Part shown: in pieces, positions 52,641 through 61,160 of the stretch
Position numbering within the stretch: the first letter of the stretch is position 1
Layout of the letters: each line of letters opens with the position of its first letter
NCBI RefSeq assembly: GCF_041261205.1
Contig: NZ_JBGCCH010000023.1
Span: 62,001 to 126,000, forward strand
Direction: 5' to 3'
DNA length: 64,000 bases
DNA from: Catenulispora sp. MAP5-51
GTDB taxonomy: Bacteria > Actinomycetota > Actinomycetes > Streptomycetales > Catenulisporaceae
Position numbers and translations under genes: made by a program
The notes under the pieces: generated by a model
Told to the model about the DNA's origin: nothing
Database searches by the model: none
Seen by the model: the letters and a program-made list of their open reading frames with translations, nothing else

Positions 52641-52856
52641 TCAGAGGCCGTACTCGATCGCGGTGGCGTCCGGCGAAGCCGCCGCGTACTCGACCGCGGT
52701 GACGTTCGGCGAAACCCCGAGGGCGTACTCGACCATGCTGGCGTTCGGCGCGACGGTCCCGGCGGCGACGGCTGCGTGCGAGGGCGCGGCGGTCATCATG
52801 ACCGCGATGCCCGTGGCGGCAGCCACCCCGCCGAACCGCTTGAAGACAGATGTCAT
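52641..52856 (-). CDS. Small secreted protein with three short repeats
   Basis: A 71-residue protein with a signal peptide (VFKRFGGVAAATGIAVMMTA, likely cut after SHA) and a mature part of about 45 residues built of three copies of a 12-13 residue unit: APNASMVEYALGV, SPNVTAVEYAAA, SPDATAIEYGL. ATG at 52856 follows CAAGGAGACCGG, a strong site. No Cys and no known family. It stands alone between a convergent terminator and an unrelated gene. Function unknown; a wall-associated or signalling peptide is possible. Confidence 0.75.
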   Translation of the reverse strand: MTSVFKRFGGVAAATGIAVMMTAAPSHAAVAAGTVAPNASMVEYALGVSPNVTAVEYAAASPDATAIEYGL

Positions 52857-52915
52857 GTCCGGTCTCCTTGACGGGTTCAGGTGGTCGTCGCTTCGACGAT
52901 AGCTGCTGTTCCACA

Positions 52916-53242
52916 TCAGTGCTCTGTCAGCGACCCACTTCGAAAAGCGTCGACCAAGCGGAAGAAGGCTTGGAGGGAGGATTCACCGTCGTGTGTCAGA
53001 CGTTCCACGGCTGACGCCCACCCGGCAGACAGACCAGTTCCGAAATTCCAGCTCAACCAGTTGGTGAACGCCCCGACTGGATCGAGGTCAAAATCTTCGT
53101 CGGCAACATGGATCTTGAGCGCGATCGAGTAGCCGGAGAGAAAGCTCACCATGCCGTCCAGGGTGCCACCCTTCCCAAGCCAGTCACGCCGAAAACGGAC
53201 ATCGTCGAGCACATCGAAGACACTTCGAAATTCCCCACTCAT
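52916..53242 (-). CDS. Small protein of unknown function
   Basis: A 108-residue, acidic, soluble-looking protein (SGEFRSVFDVLDDVRFRRDW, GMVSFLSGYSIALKIHVADE, DFDLDPVGAFTNWLSWNFGT). Lower GC and more varied codons than neighbours suggest acquisition. The ATG at 53242 is preferred to 53320, because the stretch between them reads antisense to a protein fragment at 53286-53384. No Cys or catalytic pattern. Size and composition resemble immunity-type proteins, but no toxin partner is visible. Confidence 0.6.
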   Translation of the reverse strand: MSGEFRSVFDVLDDVRFRRDWLGKGGTLDGMVSFLSGYSIALKIHVADEDFDLDPVGAFTNWLSWNFGTGLSAGWASAVERLTHDGESSLQAFFRLVDAFRSGSLTEH

Positions 53243-53285
53243 CAGGCACTCGCTTTCCACATGGTTCAGAGCCGCCTTTTCATCC

Positions 53286-53384
53286 GATGACGGCGCCACC
53301 GGCAACACCACCGTCGACATCTACTGCTACCGATCCACAGCAGGCACCTCAACCTGCGACGACTTCACCCTGACCGCCAACTGA
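53286..53384 (+). pseudogene. Orphan C-terminal fragment of a secreted protein
   Basis: In frame with a TGA at 53384 the sequence reads GATGNTTVDIYCYRSTAGTS TCDDFTLTAN, which has the Cys pair and strand pattern of the end of a secreted beta-rich protein. The frame runs into the antisense of the gene above without a start, so only the tail is left. The break is near 53285. Confidence 0.5.
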
Positions 53385-53548
53385 TCAGGATCTGATCGAC
53401 CAGCCGCACAGAGCGGCCGAAGCAACCGAGGGGCGCTGCCGAACCTGGCAGCGTCCCTTCACAGATCCACGCGATTGACTCAGCATCGAAGCGACCTGTA
53501 AGACTCTGAGACCATTCGACATCACCGCCGGTCAGTCGGCGTGCCCCC

Positions 53549-56500
53549 ATGAGAGCGACAGCCATGCCGACGCCCCGATCCCGAATAACCGCGCTGGGCC
53601 TCACCGCGGCCGTCGTCGCGACCGGCCTCACCCAGCCCCAGCTGGCAAAAGCCGATGAGACCACTGTGTCCGTCGACAATGCCCGCACCGGGTGGGACCA
53701 GCACGAGCCCGGGCTGAGTCCGGCCGACGTCTCCGATCCCAGCTTCGGGCAGATCTTCTCGACCACGGTCGACGGCCAGGTGTTCGCCCAGCCTCTGGTG
53801 GCCGGGGGCATGCTCGTTGTCGCCACCGAGAACAACAAGGTCTACGGCCTGAATCCGCAGACCGGCGCGATCCAGTGGACTCGTGGCGACCTGGGCCCGG
53901 CGTGGCCGTCGTCGTCGATCGACCCGCCGACCGGCTGTGGGGACCTGGGGCCCACGATCGGCGTCACCGCCACGCCGGTCTTCGACGCGGCCAGCAACAC
54001 GGTCTACTTCACCTCGAAGACCTATGCCAACGGCGACCCGACCCAGGCGAGCTGGCTGATGCACGCGATCGATCCGGGCACCGGTGCCGAACGATCGGGC
54101 TGGCCGGTCACCATCAAGGGCTCGCCGAGCAACGACCCGTCGACGCCGTTCGACGCGTTCCACGAGATGCAGCGCCCCGGGTTGCTGCTCATGGACGGCG
54201 TCGTCTATGCCGCGTTCGGCGCGCACTGCGACTTCACTCCGTGGCACGGCTATGTCGTCGGCGTCGACGCCGCCTCCGGGCAGCAGACCGCGATGTGGAC
54301 CTCGGAGACCAACGACGCCGGCAGCGGCGCCGGCATCTGGCAGTCCGGCGGCGGTCTGATGTCCGACGGTGACGGCCGCATCATCCTGTCCACCGGCAAC
54401 GGCGTCAGCCCGAAAGCCGGTCCGGGCACCAGTCCCAGCGGGCACCTGGCCGAGTCGGTGGTCCGGCTCCAGGTGGGCTCGGACCGATCGCTGTCGGCAG
54501 TGGACTTCTTCAGCCCGTCCAACAACTCGACGCTGGATCTGAACGACACCGACTTCGGCTCCGGCGGCCCGTCCGCACTCCCGGACAGCTTCGGCACCGC
54601 CAAGGTGCCGCACGTGCTCTTCCAAGAGGGCAAGGACGGCCGGATCTTCCTGCTCAACCGCGACAACCTGGGCGGCATGGGACAGGGCCCCGGCGGCACG
54701 GACGCCGCCGTGCAGACCATCGGCCCTCTTCCCGGCGGCCTGTGGGGGCACCCGGCGGTGTGGGGCGGCGACGGCGGCTATGTCTACCAGGTCGGCAACC
54801 AGCAGCCGCTGATCGCGCTGCAGGCCGGCGCGACCGCGGACGGCAAGCCCACCCTGACCCAGGCCGGCACCAGCACCGACTCCTTCGGCTTCACCAGCGG
54901 ATCGCCGATCGTCACCTCGAACGGCTCGACCTCCGGCAGCGCCGTCGTCTGGGTGGTGGACTGCCCGAGCGGCTCGTGGGGCAGCGGCGTGACCGGTGAG
55001 AACGCGACTCTGAACGCGTACTCCGCGGTCCCCGACGCCCATGGCACCCTCGACAAACTGTTCTCGGCGCCGATCGGCCGCGCGGCCAAGTACTCGGTGG
55101 TCGCCACCGACTCAAACCGCGTCTACGTCGGCACCCGCGAGACCGACCTCGTGGGCAAGGTCATCGGCTTCGGCAAACCCGCGACGACGCCGTTGACCAC
55201 GTCCCCGGTGGCATTCGGGCCGGTCGAGGTGGGTTCGGGCGCCCAGAAGCAGGTGACGCTGACCGCGACGAAGCCGGTCACGGTCACCGGCGCCACGGTG
55301 AACAACTCGCCGTACACCGTCGACACCTCACCGCTGGCGTCCCCGGTGTCGCTGAACACCGGCGACCACATCACTCTCAATGTCACCTTCACCCCGACCG
55401 CCCCCGGCGCGGCGAACGGGATCATGACGGTCGCGACCAGCGCCGGGAGCGTCGGCGTGTCCCTGAACGGCACCGGCCTGACCAACGGGCTCGGCGCCTC
55501 GCCGAGCCCGGTGCAGTTCCAGGACGACCAGCCGACCGGGACGCAGCAGACGATGGCGGTCCGGATCTGGAACACGGGCTCCGTGGACGAGACGATCAAC
55601 AGCGTCACGCTGCCAAGCGCGCCGTTCACGGTTCAGGGACTGTCGCAGGGCACGACCATCGGCGTCGGCAAGTCGGTCTCGGCGACGATCACCTACGCCC
55701 CGACCGTCGCCGGCGCGGCCAACGATCAGCTGACCGTCGTGTCGACCAGCGGCACCCTACACGTCCCGCTCACCGGCGGAGCGGTGTCGGGCTTCGGGAA
55801 CCTGCAGATCTCGCCCTCCGCCCTGAACTTCGGCAACGTCGCCGTCGGCGCCACGGCGATCGTGGGCTTCGACGCGACGAACACCGGAACGGCCCCGCTC
55901 ACGATCTCGAAGGCGAAGGCGCCGACCGGCGTGTTCACCACCGCTCTGCCGATCTCTGAGGGCCAGGTCCTCGGACCGGGCCAGAGCATCCACGTGGACA
56001 TGACCTTCACGCCGACCGCGGCCGGCCCACAGCAGGCCCAGTACGAGATCACCCCGGCTGACGGTCAGGGTGCGATGTACGTCCAGATGAGCGGCAACGG
56101 AGTCGCCGCGGGAGGCCCCACGGGCAACCCCGGCGGCAATCCCCCGCCCGCCACGGGCAACCCCACCGTCACCCGGCTGTCCGGCGACAACCGGTTCCTC
56201 ACCGGCGTCGCCGTATCGCAGTCTCACTGGGCCAACGCCGGCGGCGACTCCTCCGGCCGCGCGCCCGCGCGCGTCGTCGTCCTCGCCCGCGGCGACCAGT
56301 TCGCCGACGCGCTGGCCGGCGTGCCGCTGGCCGCCAAGGTCGGCGGCCCGCTGCTGCTCACCGACCCGGCCTCGCTGACCCCGGCGGCCCTCACCGAGAT
56401 CAAGCGGGTCCTGGGGACGAACGGCGGGCAGATCGACGTCCTCGGCGGCACCCAGGCCGTTTCTCCCGCCATCGTCACCCAGCTGACCCGCCTCGGCTAC

Positions 56501-57136
56501 AGCGTCAACCGCTTCGCCGGCACCGACCGTGATCACACCGCCCTGGACATCGCCGAGCGCGGCCTCGGCAGCCCCCAGCACGTGGTCCTGGCCACCGGCC
56601 TGGACTACGCCGACGCCCTGGCGGCCGGCCCCTTCGCCACCGGCGCCGCCGCGACCGCGTCCGGCCCGGCCGCGGTGATCCTGACCGACGGCAAGACCCT
56701 GGCACCGGACGTCCGGGCCTTCATCGCAAGCCGCGTCGCGCAGTCAACCCAGAACGCGCCAACAGCGTGGGCCATCGGCGGCCAGGCCGTAACGGCGACG
56801 GCGGGCCTGCCGGGCTACATCAGGCCGCTGGCAGGCAGCACCCGCTACGACACCGACATCAAGGTGGTGCAAGCCGCCATGGCCGCCGGAGCCGTCCACC
56901 AGCTCGGCATAGCCACCGGCACCGGCTTCCCCGACGCCCTGACCGGCGGCGCGCTGACCGCGGCCACTGGCGGCGAGCTGGTCCTGGTGCCGTCCACGCT
57001 GCCCCAGGCGACGGCGAACCTGCTCAGCGCGCTCCGGCCGCAACTGGCGTCGGTGGAGCTGTTCGGCGGCACCGCTGTCATCAGCCCGGCCCTGGCCGGG
57101 CAGGTGACTTCGGTGGTGAATGGCAGGCCCCAGTAG
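53549..57136 (+). CDS. Secreted beta-propeller / choice-of-anchor / CWB2 cell-wall protein
   Basis: A 1195-residue exported protein. Signal peptide about residues 9-36 (ITALGLTAAVVATGLTQPQL). Residues about 45-545 are a PQQ-type beta-propeller (NNKVYGLNPQTGAIQWTRGD; WLMHAIDPGTGAE). Then three Ig-like choice-of-anchor D modules (about 550-640, 645-740, 750-850; LNFGNVAVGATAIVGFDATN), a Gly/Pro/Asn linker, and three CWB2 cell-wall-binding repeats from about 870 (TRLSGDNRFLTGVAVSQSHW; NRFAGTDRDHTALDIAERGL; RPLAGSTRYDTDIKVVQAAM). It should sit on the wall with the propeller outward. Ligand or activity unknown. ATG at 53549, or 53564 as alternative. Confidence 0.9.
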   Translation: MRATAMPTPRSRITALGLTAAVVATGLTQPQLAKADETTVSVDNARTGWDQHEPGLSPADVSDPSFGQIFSTTVDGQVFAQPLVAGGMLVVATENNKVYGLNPQTGAIQWTRGDLGPAWPSSSIDPPTGCGDLGPTIGVTATPVFDAASNTVYFTSKTYANGDPTQASWLMHAIDPGTGAERSGWPVTIKGSPSNDPSTPFDAFHEMQRPGLLLMDGVVYAAFGAHCDFTPWHGYVVGVDAASGQQTAMWTSETNDAGSGAGIWQSGGGLMSDGDGRIILSTGNGVSPKAGPGTSPSGHLAESVVRLQVGSDRSLSAVDFFSPSNNSTLDLNDTDFGSGGPSALPDSFGTAKVPHVLFQEGKDGRIFLLNRDNLGGMGQGPGGTDAAVQTIGPLPGGLWGHPAVWGGDGGYVYQVGNQQPLIALQAGATADGKPTLTQAGTSTDSFGFTSGSPIVTSNGSTSGSAVVWVVDCPSGSWGSGVTGENATLNAYSAVPDAHGTLDKLFSAPIGRAAKYSVVATDSNRVYVGTRETDLVGKVIGFGKPATTPLTTSPVAFGPVEVGSGAQKQVTLTATKPVTVTGATVNNSPYTVDTSPLASPVSLNTGDHITLNVTFTPTAPGAANGIMTVATSAGSVGVSLNGTGLTNGLGASPSPVQFQDDQPTGTQQTMAVRIWNTGSVDETINSVTLPSAPFTVQGLSQGTTIGVGKSVSATITYAPTVAGAANDQLTVVSTSGTLHVPLTGGAVSGFGNLQISPSALNFGNVAVGATAIVGFDATNTGTAPLTISKAKAPTGVFTTALPISEGQVLGPGQSIHVDMTFTPTAAGPQQAQYEITPADGQGAMYVQMSGNGVAAGGPTGNPGGNPPPATGNPTVTRLSGDNRFLTGVAVSQSHWANAGGDSSGRAPARVVVLARGDQFADALAGVPLAAKVGGPLLLTDPASLTPAALTEIKRVLGTNGGQIDVLGGTQAVSPAIVTQLTRLGYSVNRFAGTDRDHTALDIAERGLGSPQHVVLATGLDYADALAAGPFATGAAATASGPAAVILTDGKTLAPDVRAFIASRVAQSTQNAPTAWAIGGQAVTATAGLPGYIRPLAGSTRYDTDIKVVQAAMAAGAVHQLGIATGTGFPDALTGGALTAATGGELVLVPSTLPQATANLLSALRPQLASVELFGGTAVISPALAGQVTSVVNGRPQ

Positions 57137-57197
57137 CCTGATTCGCCGCTATGGTTCCCCTATGACGATCCGCACCGAATCACCCGGAACCTGACAC

Positions 57198-58370
57198 ATG
57201 CACGACGTCATCATCGTCGGTGCCCGATGCGCCGGCGCCGCCACCGCGTTGCTGCTGGCGCGGCGGGGTGTCAGGGTGCTGCTCGTTGATCGGGCGGCGT
57301 TTCCCAGCGACACGGTCTCGACGCATCTGCTGCATCCGACGGGGGTGGCTCGGTTGCGGTCGTGGGGGCTGCTGGATCCGTTGCTAGCCGGGGGTTGTCC
57401 GCCCATCGACAGCATCAGCTTCCGGGCGGGTGAGGATCTGGTTCTGCGGGGGGCGCCGTATGCGTGCGACGGGATCGCGCTCTCGTTGGCGCCGCGGCGG
57501 ACGGTGCTCGACGCGATGCTCGTCGAGGCGGCTGGGGCGGCGGGGGCCGAGGTGCGGGAGGGGGCTTCGTTTCAGCGGGTGGTCTGGGAGGGCGGGCGGG
57601 TTGTCGGGGCCGAGTTCGGCGGGCGCAGTGCCTTTGTCGAGCGGGCCGCGTTGGTCGTCGGTGCCGACGGTCGGCACTCGGCGGTGGCTCGGCAGGTCGG
57701 GGCGCGGGTGATCCGGGACGCCGGCACGTTCGGCTGCCAGTTCTACGGCTACTGGCAGGGCCTGCCGGATGTCGGCACGCAGATCTTCGTCGGGGGCGGC
57801 CAGGCGGTTTTGGCGTATCCCACGCACGGCGGCGACCACCTCGTCCTGGTGGGCTGGCCGCACGCGCGCTTCGCCGAGGCGAAGCAGGACATTGATCGGC
57901 ACTTCCTCGCCGCCGTCGCCGCGAGCGCCCCGGGCGTCGCCGAGTACCTCACCGCCGACGCCCGCAGCGGGCCCATCTCCGGCTCCGGCGACCTCGGCAA
58001 CTACATCCGCGAGTCGGCCGGGCCGGGCTGGGTGCTCGTCGGGGATGCCGCGACGGCGAAGGACCCGGTCACCGCGCAGGGCATCGGCGACGCCTTCGCG
58101 CAGGCGCAGTCGCTGGCCGACCGCCTGCCGGCAGCCCTGGCCGCGGGCCCGCAGGCCGTGGACGTGGCGACGGCGGCCCACGCCGCCGACCGGGAGCGGG
58201 ACAGCGCCACGGCGTTCGAGACCACCCTCACCTTCGCGATGGGCGGCAACTCCGCCGCCCTGCTGCCGGTGCTCCGCAAGATCGAGTCCCGTCCGGATCT
58301 GATCAGCATGTTCTACGGCATCTACGCCGGGCAGGTCACGATGGAGGAGTTCGTCGCGGCGGTGGGCTGA
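57198..58370 (+). CDS. FAD-dependent oxidoreductase (geranylgeranyl reductase-like family)
   Basis: A 390-residue flavoprotein. DVIIVGARCAGAATALLLAR RGV has the FAD-binding GxxCAGxxxA variant at the N-terminus, VVGADGRHSAVARQVG the DG motif near 150, and GWVLVGDAATAKDPVTAQGI GDAF the GD motif near 275. The family includes tryptophan halogenase-like and geranylgeranyl reductase-like proteins. ATG at 57198, weak ribosome-binding site GGAA. It converges on the amidohydrolase gene with a 29-bp gap. Confidence 0.9.
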   Translation: MHDVIIVGARCAGAATALLLARRGVRVLLVDRAAFPSDTVSTHLLHPTGVARLRSWGLLDPLLAGGCPPIDSISFRAGEDLVLRGAPYACDGIALSLAPRRTVLDAMLVEAAGAAGAEVREGASFQRVVWEGGRVVGAEFGGRSAFVERAALVVGADGRHSAVARQVGARVIRDAGTFGCQFYGYWQGLPDVGTQIFVGGGQAVLAYPTHGGDHLVLVGWPHARFAEAKQDIDRHFLAAVAASAPGVAEYLTADARSGPISGSGDLGNYIRESAGPGWVLVGDAATAKDPVTAQGIGDAFAQAQSLADRLPAALAAGPQAVDVATAAHAADRERDSATAFETTLTFAMGGNSAALLPVLRKIESRPDLISMFYGIYAGQVTMEEFVAAVG

Positions 58371-58399
58371 AGCCATCACCGGCGAGGAGCGTCAGTCCC

Positions 58400-60133
58400 T
58401 CATGTCAGTAGCCCCGACAGCTTTCGCCCGTATCCCGTCGGCAGGTTCGCTTCGCCGGTCAGCTCAGTGAGGAATCCGGGATTCGTGCTCGCGGTCAGTC
58501 CGTCGAGCACGATCGCCTCGAGGCCCGCTGTGACGTCTGCGGACAGCGCCGGTATCGCTGGCCCGCTGAGCGTCGGCGCCGTGGCCGTCGCGGCCTCCGC
58601 CCCGCCGAGCCTGAACCCCTGCGTACCCCGCACCGGAAGCCGTGGCCGGAGTTCCTGCCCGGTCGGCTCGATCTCGTCCAGCGCCAGGCGCCATGTCGGC
58701 GCGCCGTTGTGCTGCTGCCGGTGCCGGGCCGGCGATGGCAACAGCGGCGCCACCGCCGCCATGACCTTCTCACCAGCGGCCATGGGGCCACCCTGACTCG
58801 GGCCGCTCAGCGCGGCCAGCGCCTTGCCGACGATCGCGGCCGCGTCGGCCAGAGCGAGGTCGCCCACCGCCGGGTCGGGGTCGTCCTGGCGGAGGTCGAC
58901 GGCATGGCCTGCGGGGACGCCCGGCACCGTCGTCTCCGGGGTCCCGTCGGCCGGCGGGATCAGGGTCCGCATCAGCGCGGTGGTGCCGTAGCGGGGTGCG
59001 CCACCGACCACCACGACATCGATGTCCGCGTCGGTGGCGTCGATCAGCGCGGTGTAGGGGTCGCCGTCCTGGCCGGCCACCCCGGTGATGTCGGCCCGCA
59101 TGGTGGCGGCCAGGGACCCCAGAGCCTTGTCCCAGGTGAGGATCCGGGCCGCGTCGCAGGTCGCCATGGCGACCAGGTCCTGGTCGCTGAACACGCCGCC
59201 GGCCGCAGTGCTCGCCAGCCGCGCCGCCTTCAGCTCGCCGAGCAGACCCTTGCTTCCCGACACCGACCAGTCCGGGCCCAGCGCCATCGGGACGCCGGCC
59301 GACTTGGCGGAGGCGATGTCCGCGGTCCCGCCGTACAACAGCAGATTCGACAGCGGCGACCACACCATGGAGCCGCCGTGCTGCGCGAACACCGTGAAGT
59401 CGGGGGCCGTCAGGCCGGTGCAGTGGATCCCGACCAGGTTCTCGGTGATGGCCCATTTTCCGGGCTCGTACTGGAGCGCCAGGAAATGCTCCCGCGCCGC
59501 CGCGTCGACGCCCTCTGCCAGGTGCAGCAGCAGCCGGTGCTGCTGGTCCAGCCGGGCCATGAACTTCTGCGCGTCGGCGGCCTCCACGTCGGCGATCCGG
59601 GACTCGGCTGCCGGCAGCGCGGGGTCGTCGGCGGCCTCGACCGTCCGGACCACCCCGCGGTACAGGCGGCGCACGCCGGCGTCGCTGAACAGCGCGATGC
59701 CCTGGCTGGTCGTGGTGCCGTTGATCAGGGCCTTGGCTTCGACGTAGCGGACCACCGCGGGCATCAGCGCCGCGTTCTGGCCCAGCACCGTCATCGGTCC
59801 GGTGACCAGGCGGTGGTAGGCGGGGTTCGAGGCGCCTCCCCACTGGCCGCGGTCGCCGTACTTCTTCGGTACCTGCCACAGGGGCAGGACGTTGTACGGC
59901 AGGTGGTTGTGCAGCTCGATCAGGCCTGGGTAGAGCGTGGCGCCGGTGTCCAGCGGCGTGAGGTCCCGGCACGTGTCGGGTGGCGGGTCGGCGGCCGGCC
60001 GCACGTCGGTGATCAGGCCGTGTTCGACGTACACGACGCCGTCGGGCAGGACGGTGCGTGCGGCGTCCATGGCGACGACGCGCCCCCTCAGGGCGAACCG
60101 GGGGCCGTTTTGGGGACTCGTGGCGGTATCCAT
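58400..60133 (-). CDS. Amidohydrolase family protein
   Basis: A 577-residue metal-dependent hydrolase (TIM barrel, ATZ/TRZ-like). GATLYPGLIELHNHLPYNVL carries the HxH metal motif near residues 71-76; GIHCTGLTAPDF near 240 and ALGPDWSVSGSKGLLGELKA near 290 fit the third and fourth ligand strands. The C-terminal ~160 residues are an extra Ala/Pro-rich region beyond the usual ~420-residue family size. ATG at 60133. Divergent to the uracil-DNA glycosylase-like gene. The substrate is unknown. Confidence 0.88.
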   Translation of the reverse strand: MDTATSPQNGPRFALRGRVVAMDAARTVLPDGVVYVEHGLITDVRPAADPPPDTCRDLTPLDTGATLYPGLIELHNHLPYNVLPLWQVPKKYGDRGQWGGASNPAYHRLVTGPMTVLGQNAALMPAVVRYVEAKALINGTTTSQGIALFSDAGVRRLYRGVVRTVEAADDPALPAAESRIADVEAADAQKFMARLDQQHRLLLHLAEGVDAAAREHFLALQYEPGKWAITENLVGIHCTGLTAPDFTVFAQHGGSMVWSPLSNLLLYGGTADIASAKSAGVPMALGPDWSVSGSKGLLGELKAARLASTAAGGVFSDQDLVAMATCDAARILTWDKALGSLAATMRADITGVAGQDGDPYTALIDATDADIDVVVVGGAPRYGTTALMRTLIPPADGTPETTVPGVPAGHAVDLRQDDPDPAVGDLALADAAAIVGKALAALSGPSQGGPMAAGEKVMAAVAPLLPSPARHRQQHNGAPTWRLALDEIEPTGQELRPRLPVRGTQGFRLGGAEAATATAPTLSGPAIPALSADVTAGLEAIVLDGLTASTNPGFLTELTGEANLPTGYGRKLSGLLT

Positions 60134-60264
60134 AGCCTGTCCCTCTCAGCAGGAGTCCACGCCGTATTCATTCTACGCTTTAAAGGATGAATGCCTTTAT
60201 CTCGGCAGGGCTTGCGGGCACTGTGCACCGAAGGCTCTGTGCACCGAAGTAGAGGAGCGCTCCC
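60134..60264. other. Divergent gap with repeats, amidohydrolase / UDG-like gene
   Basis: 131 bp. ATTCAT at about 60168 and ATGAAT at about 60187 flank CTTTAAAG, a possible operator covering promoters. CTGTGCACCGAAG occurs twice, 60221-60233 and 60237-60249, just before GAGGAG, the ribosome-binding site of the UDG-like gene. Confidence 0.5.
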
Positions 60265-61083
60265 ATGGTGCAGGACTTCGATTCCGGATACCCGGCCCCG
60301 TACGCCACCTTGGCCGCCGCCTATCCCGGGGCGGACGTGTTCCCGGCGACGGACTTCCGGGTCGAGTGGGGCCCGATCTTCCACCGCGGTCGCCTGGATG
60401 GCTCAGCCCGTCTCCTGGTGATCGGCCAGGACCCGGCGCAGCACGAGGCCATCGCGCGGCGGATCCTCATCGGGACCGCCGGCCACCGGTTCCAGGGGTT
60501 CATGGCCAAGCTCGGCATCACTCAGAGCTATGTCATGATCAATACGTACCTGTATTCGGTCTACGGGCAGACCGGCGGGAACAAGCACGCCCACGACGCC
60601 GCGATCGCCACGTACCGGAACCAGTGGCTGGACGCGATCGCCGCCCACAGCCCCATCGAGGCGGTGGTCGCGCTCGGCAGCCTGGCCGACACGGCGTACC
60701 AGACCTGGCACGCGACGGCGTCCGGCAGCGCATACACCGGCGCCTACCAGCACATCCTGCATCCGACCTACCCGGACAGCGCCGCGGCCTCGTCCGGCAC
60801 GCCGCAGGCGACGTTGATGGCGCAGATGCTGGCGAACTGGAACACCGGGCTGGACGCGCTGCATCCGGCGATCGCGCACCCCGACGTGCCGACCCCGCTC
60901 GTCCACTACGGCACCGACCTCGCCCCGGGCGATCTGGCCGACATCCCCGCCGGCGACCTGCCGGCCGGCTGCCCGGCCTGGATGCGCTCGGCGGAGCCGT
61001 GGGCGACGCGGACTGGTGCGACCGCGGCGGACAAGCGGGCCACGATCACGGTGACCATTCCGGCCGACGAGCGGCCGTTCTGA
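60265..61083 (+). CDS. Uracil-DNA glycosylase superfamily protein
   Basis: A 272-residue protein. [20 protein letters not shown] near 49-68 is the first catalytic motif, closer to GQDPYH of family 1 than to the GEAPG of families 4/5, and a later HPTYPDS near 170 may be the second motif. Only one Cys is present, so an iron-sulfur cluster of family 4 type is ruled out. ATG at 60265 after GAGGAGCG. It could excise uracil or another base, or be a non-enzymatic relative. Confidence 0.8.
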   Translation: MVQDFDSGYPAPYATLAAAYPGADVFPATDFRVEWGPIFHRGRLDGSARLLVIGQDPAQHEAIARRILIGTAGHRFQGFMAKLGITQSYVMINTYLYSVYGQTGGNKHAHDAAIATYRNQWLDAIAAHSPIEAVVALGSLADTAYQTWHATASGSAYTGAYQHILHPTYPDSAAASSGTPQATLMAQMLANWNTGLDALHPAIAHPDVPTPLVHYGTDLAPGDLADIPAGDLPAGCPAWMRSAEPWATRTGATAADKRATITVTIPADERPF

Positions 61084-61157
61084 GCTCTTGTGGGTTCTGA
61101 GCCTCGTGAGTTCTGATTCGGTGTGAGTTCTGATTCGGTGTGAGTTCTGACTCCCTG
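61084..61157. repeat. 17-bp tandem repeats between convergent genes
   Basis: TGAGTTCTGATTCGGTG is repeated exactly at 61107-61123 and 61124-61140, followed by a partial copy from 61141 and preceded by a decayed copy (TGGGTTCTGAGCCTCG from 61091). It fills the 77-bp gap between the UDG-like and papain-fold genes. Confidence 0.8.
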
Positions 61158-61160
61158 TGG

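Noticed and set aside
53243-53320. Upstream ATG for the small minus-strand gene
   Set aside because: The added residues are antisense to a recognisable secreted-protein tail, so the shorter start was kept.
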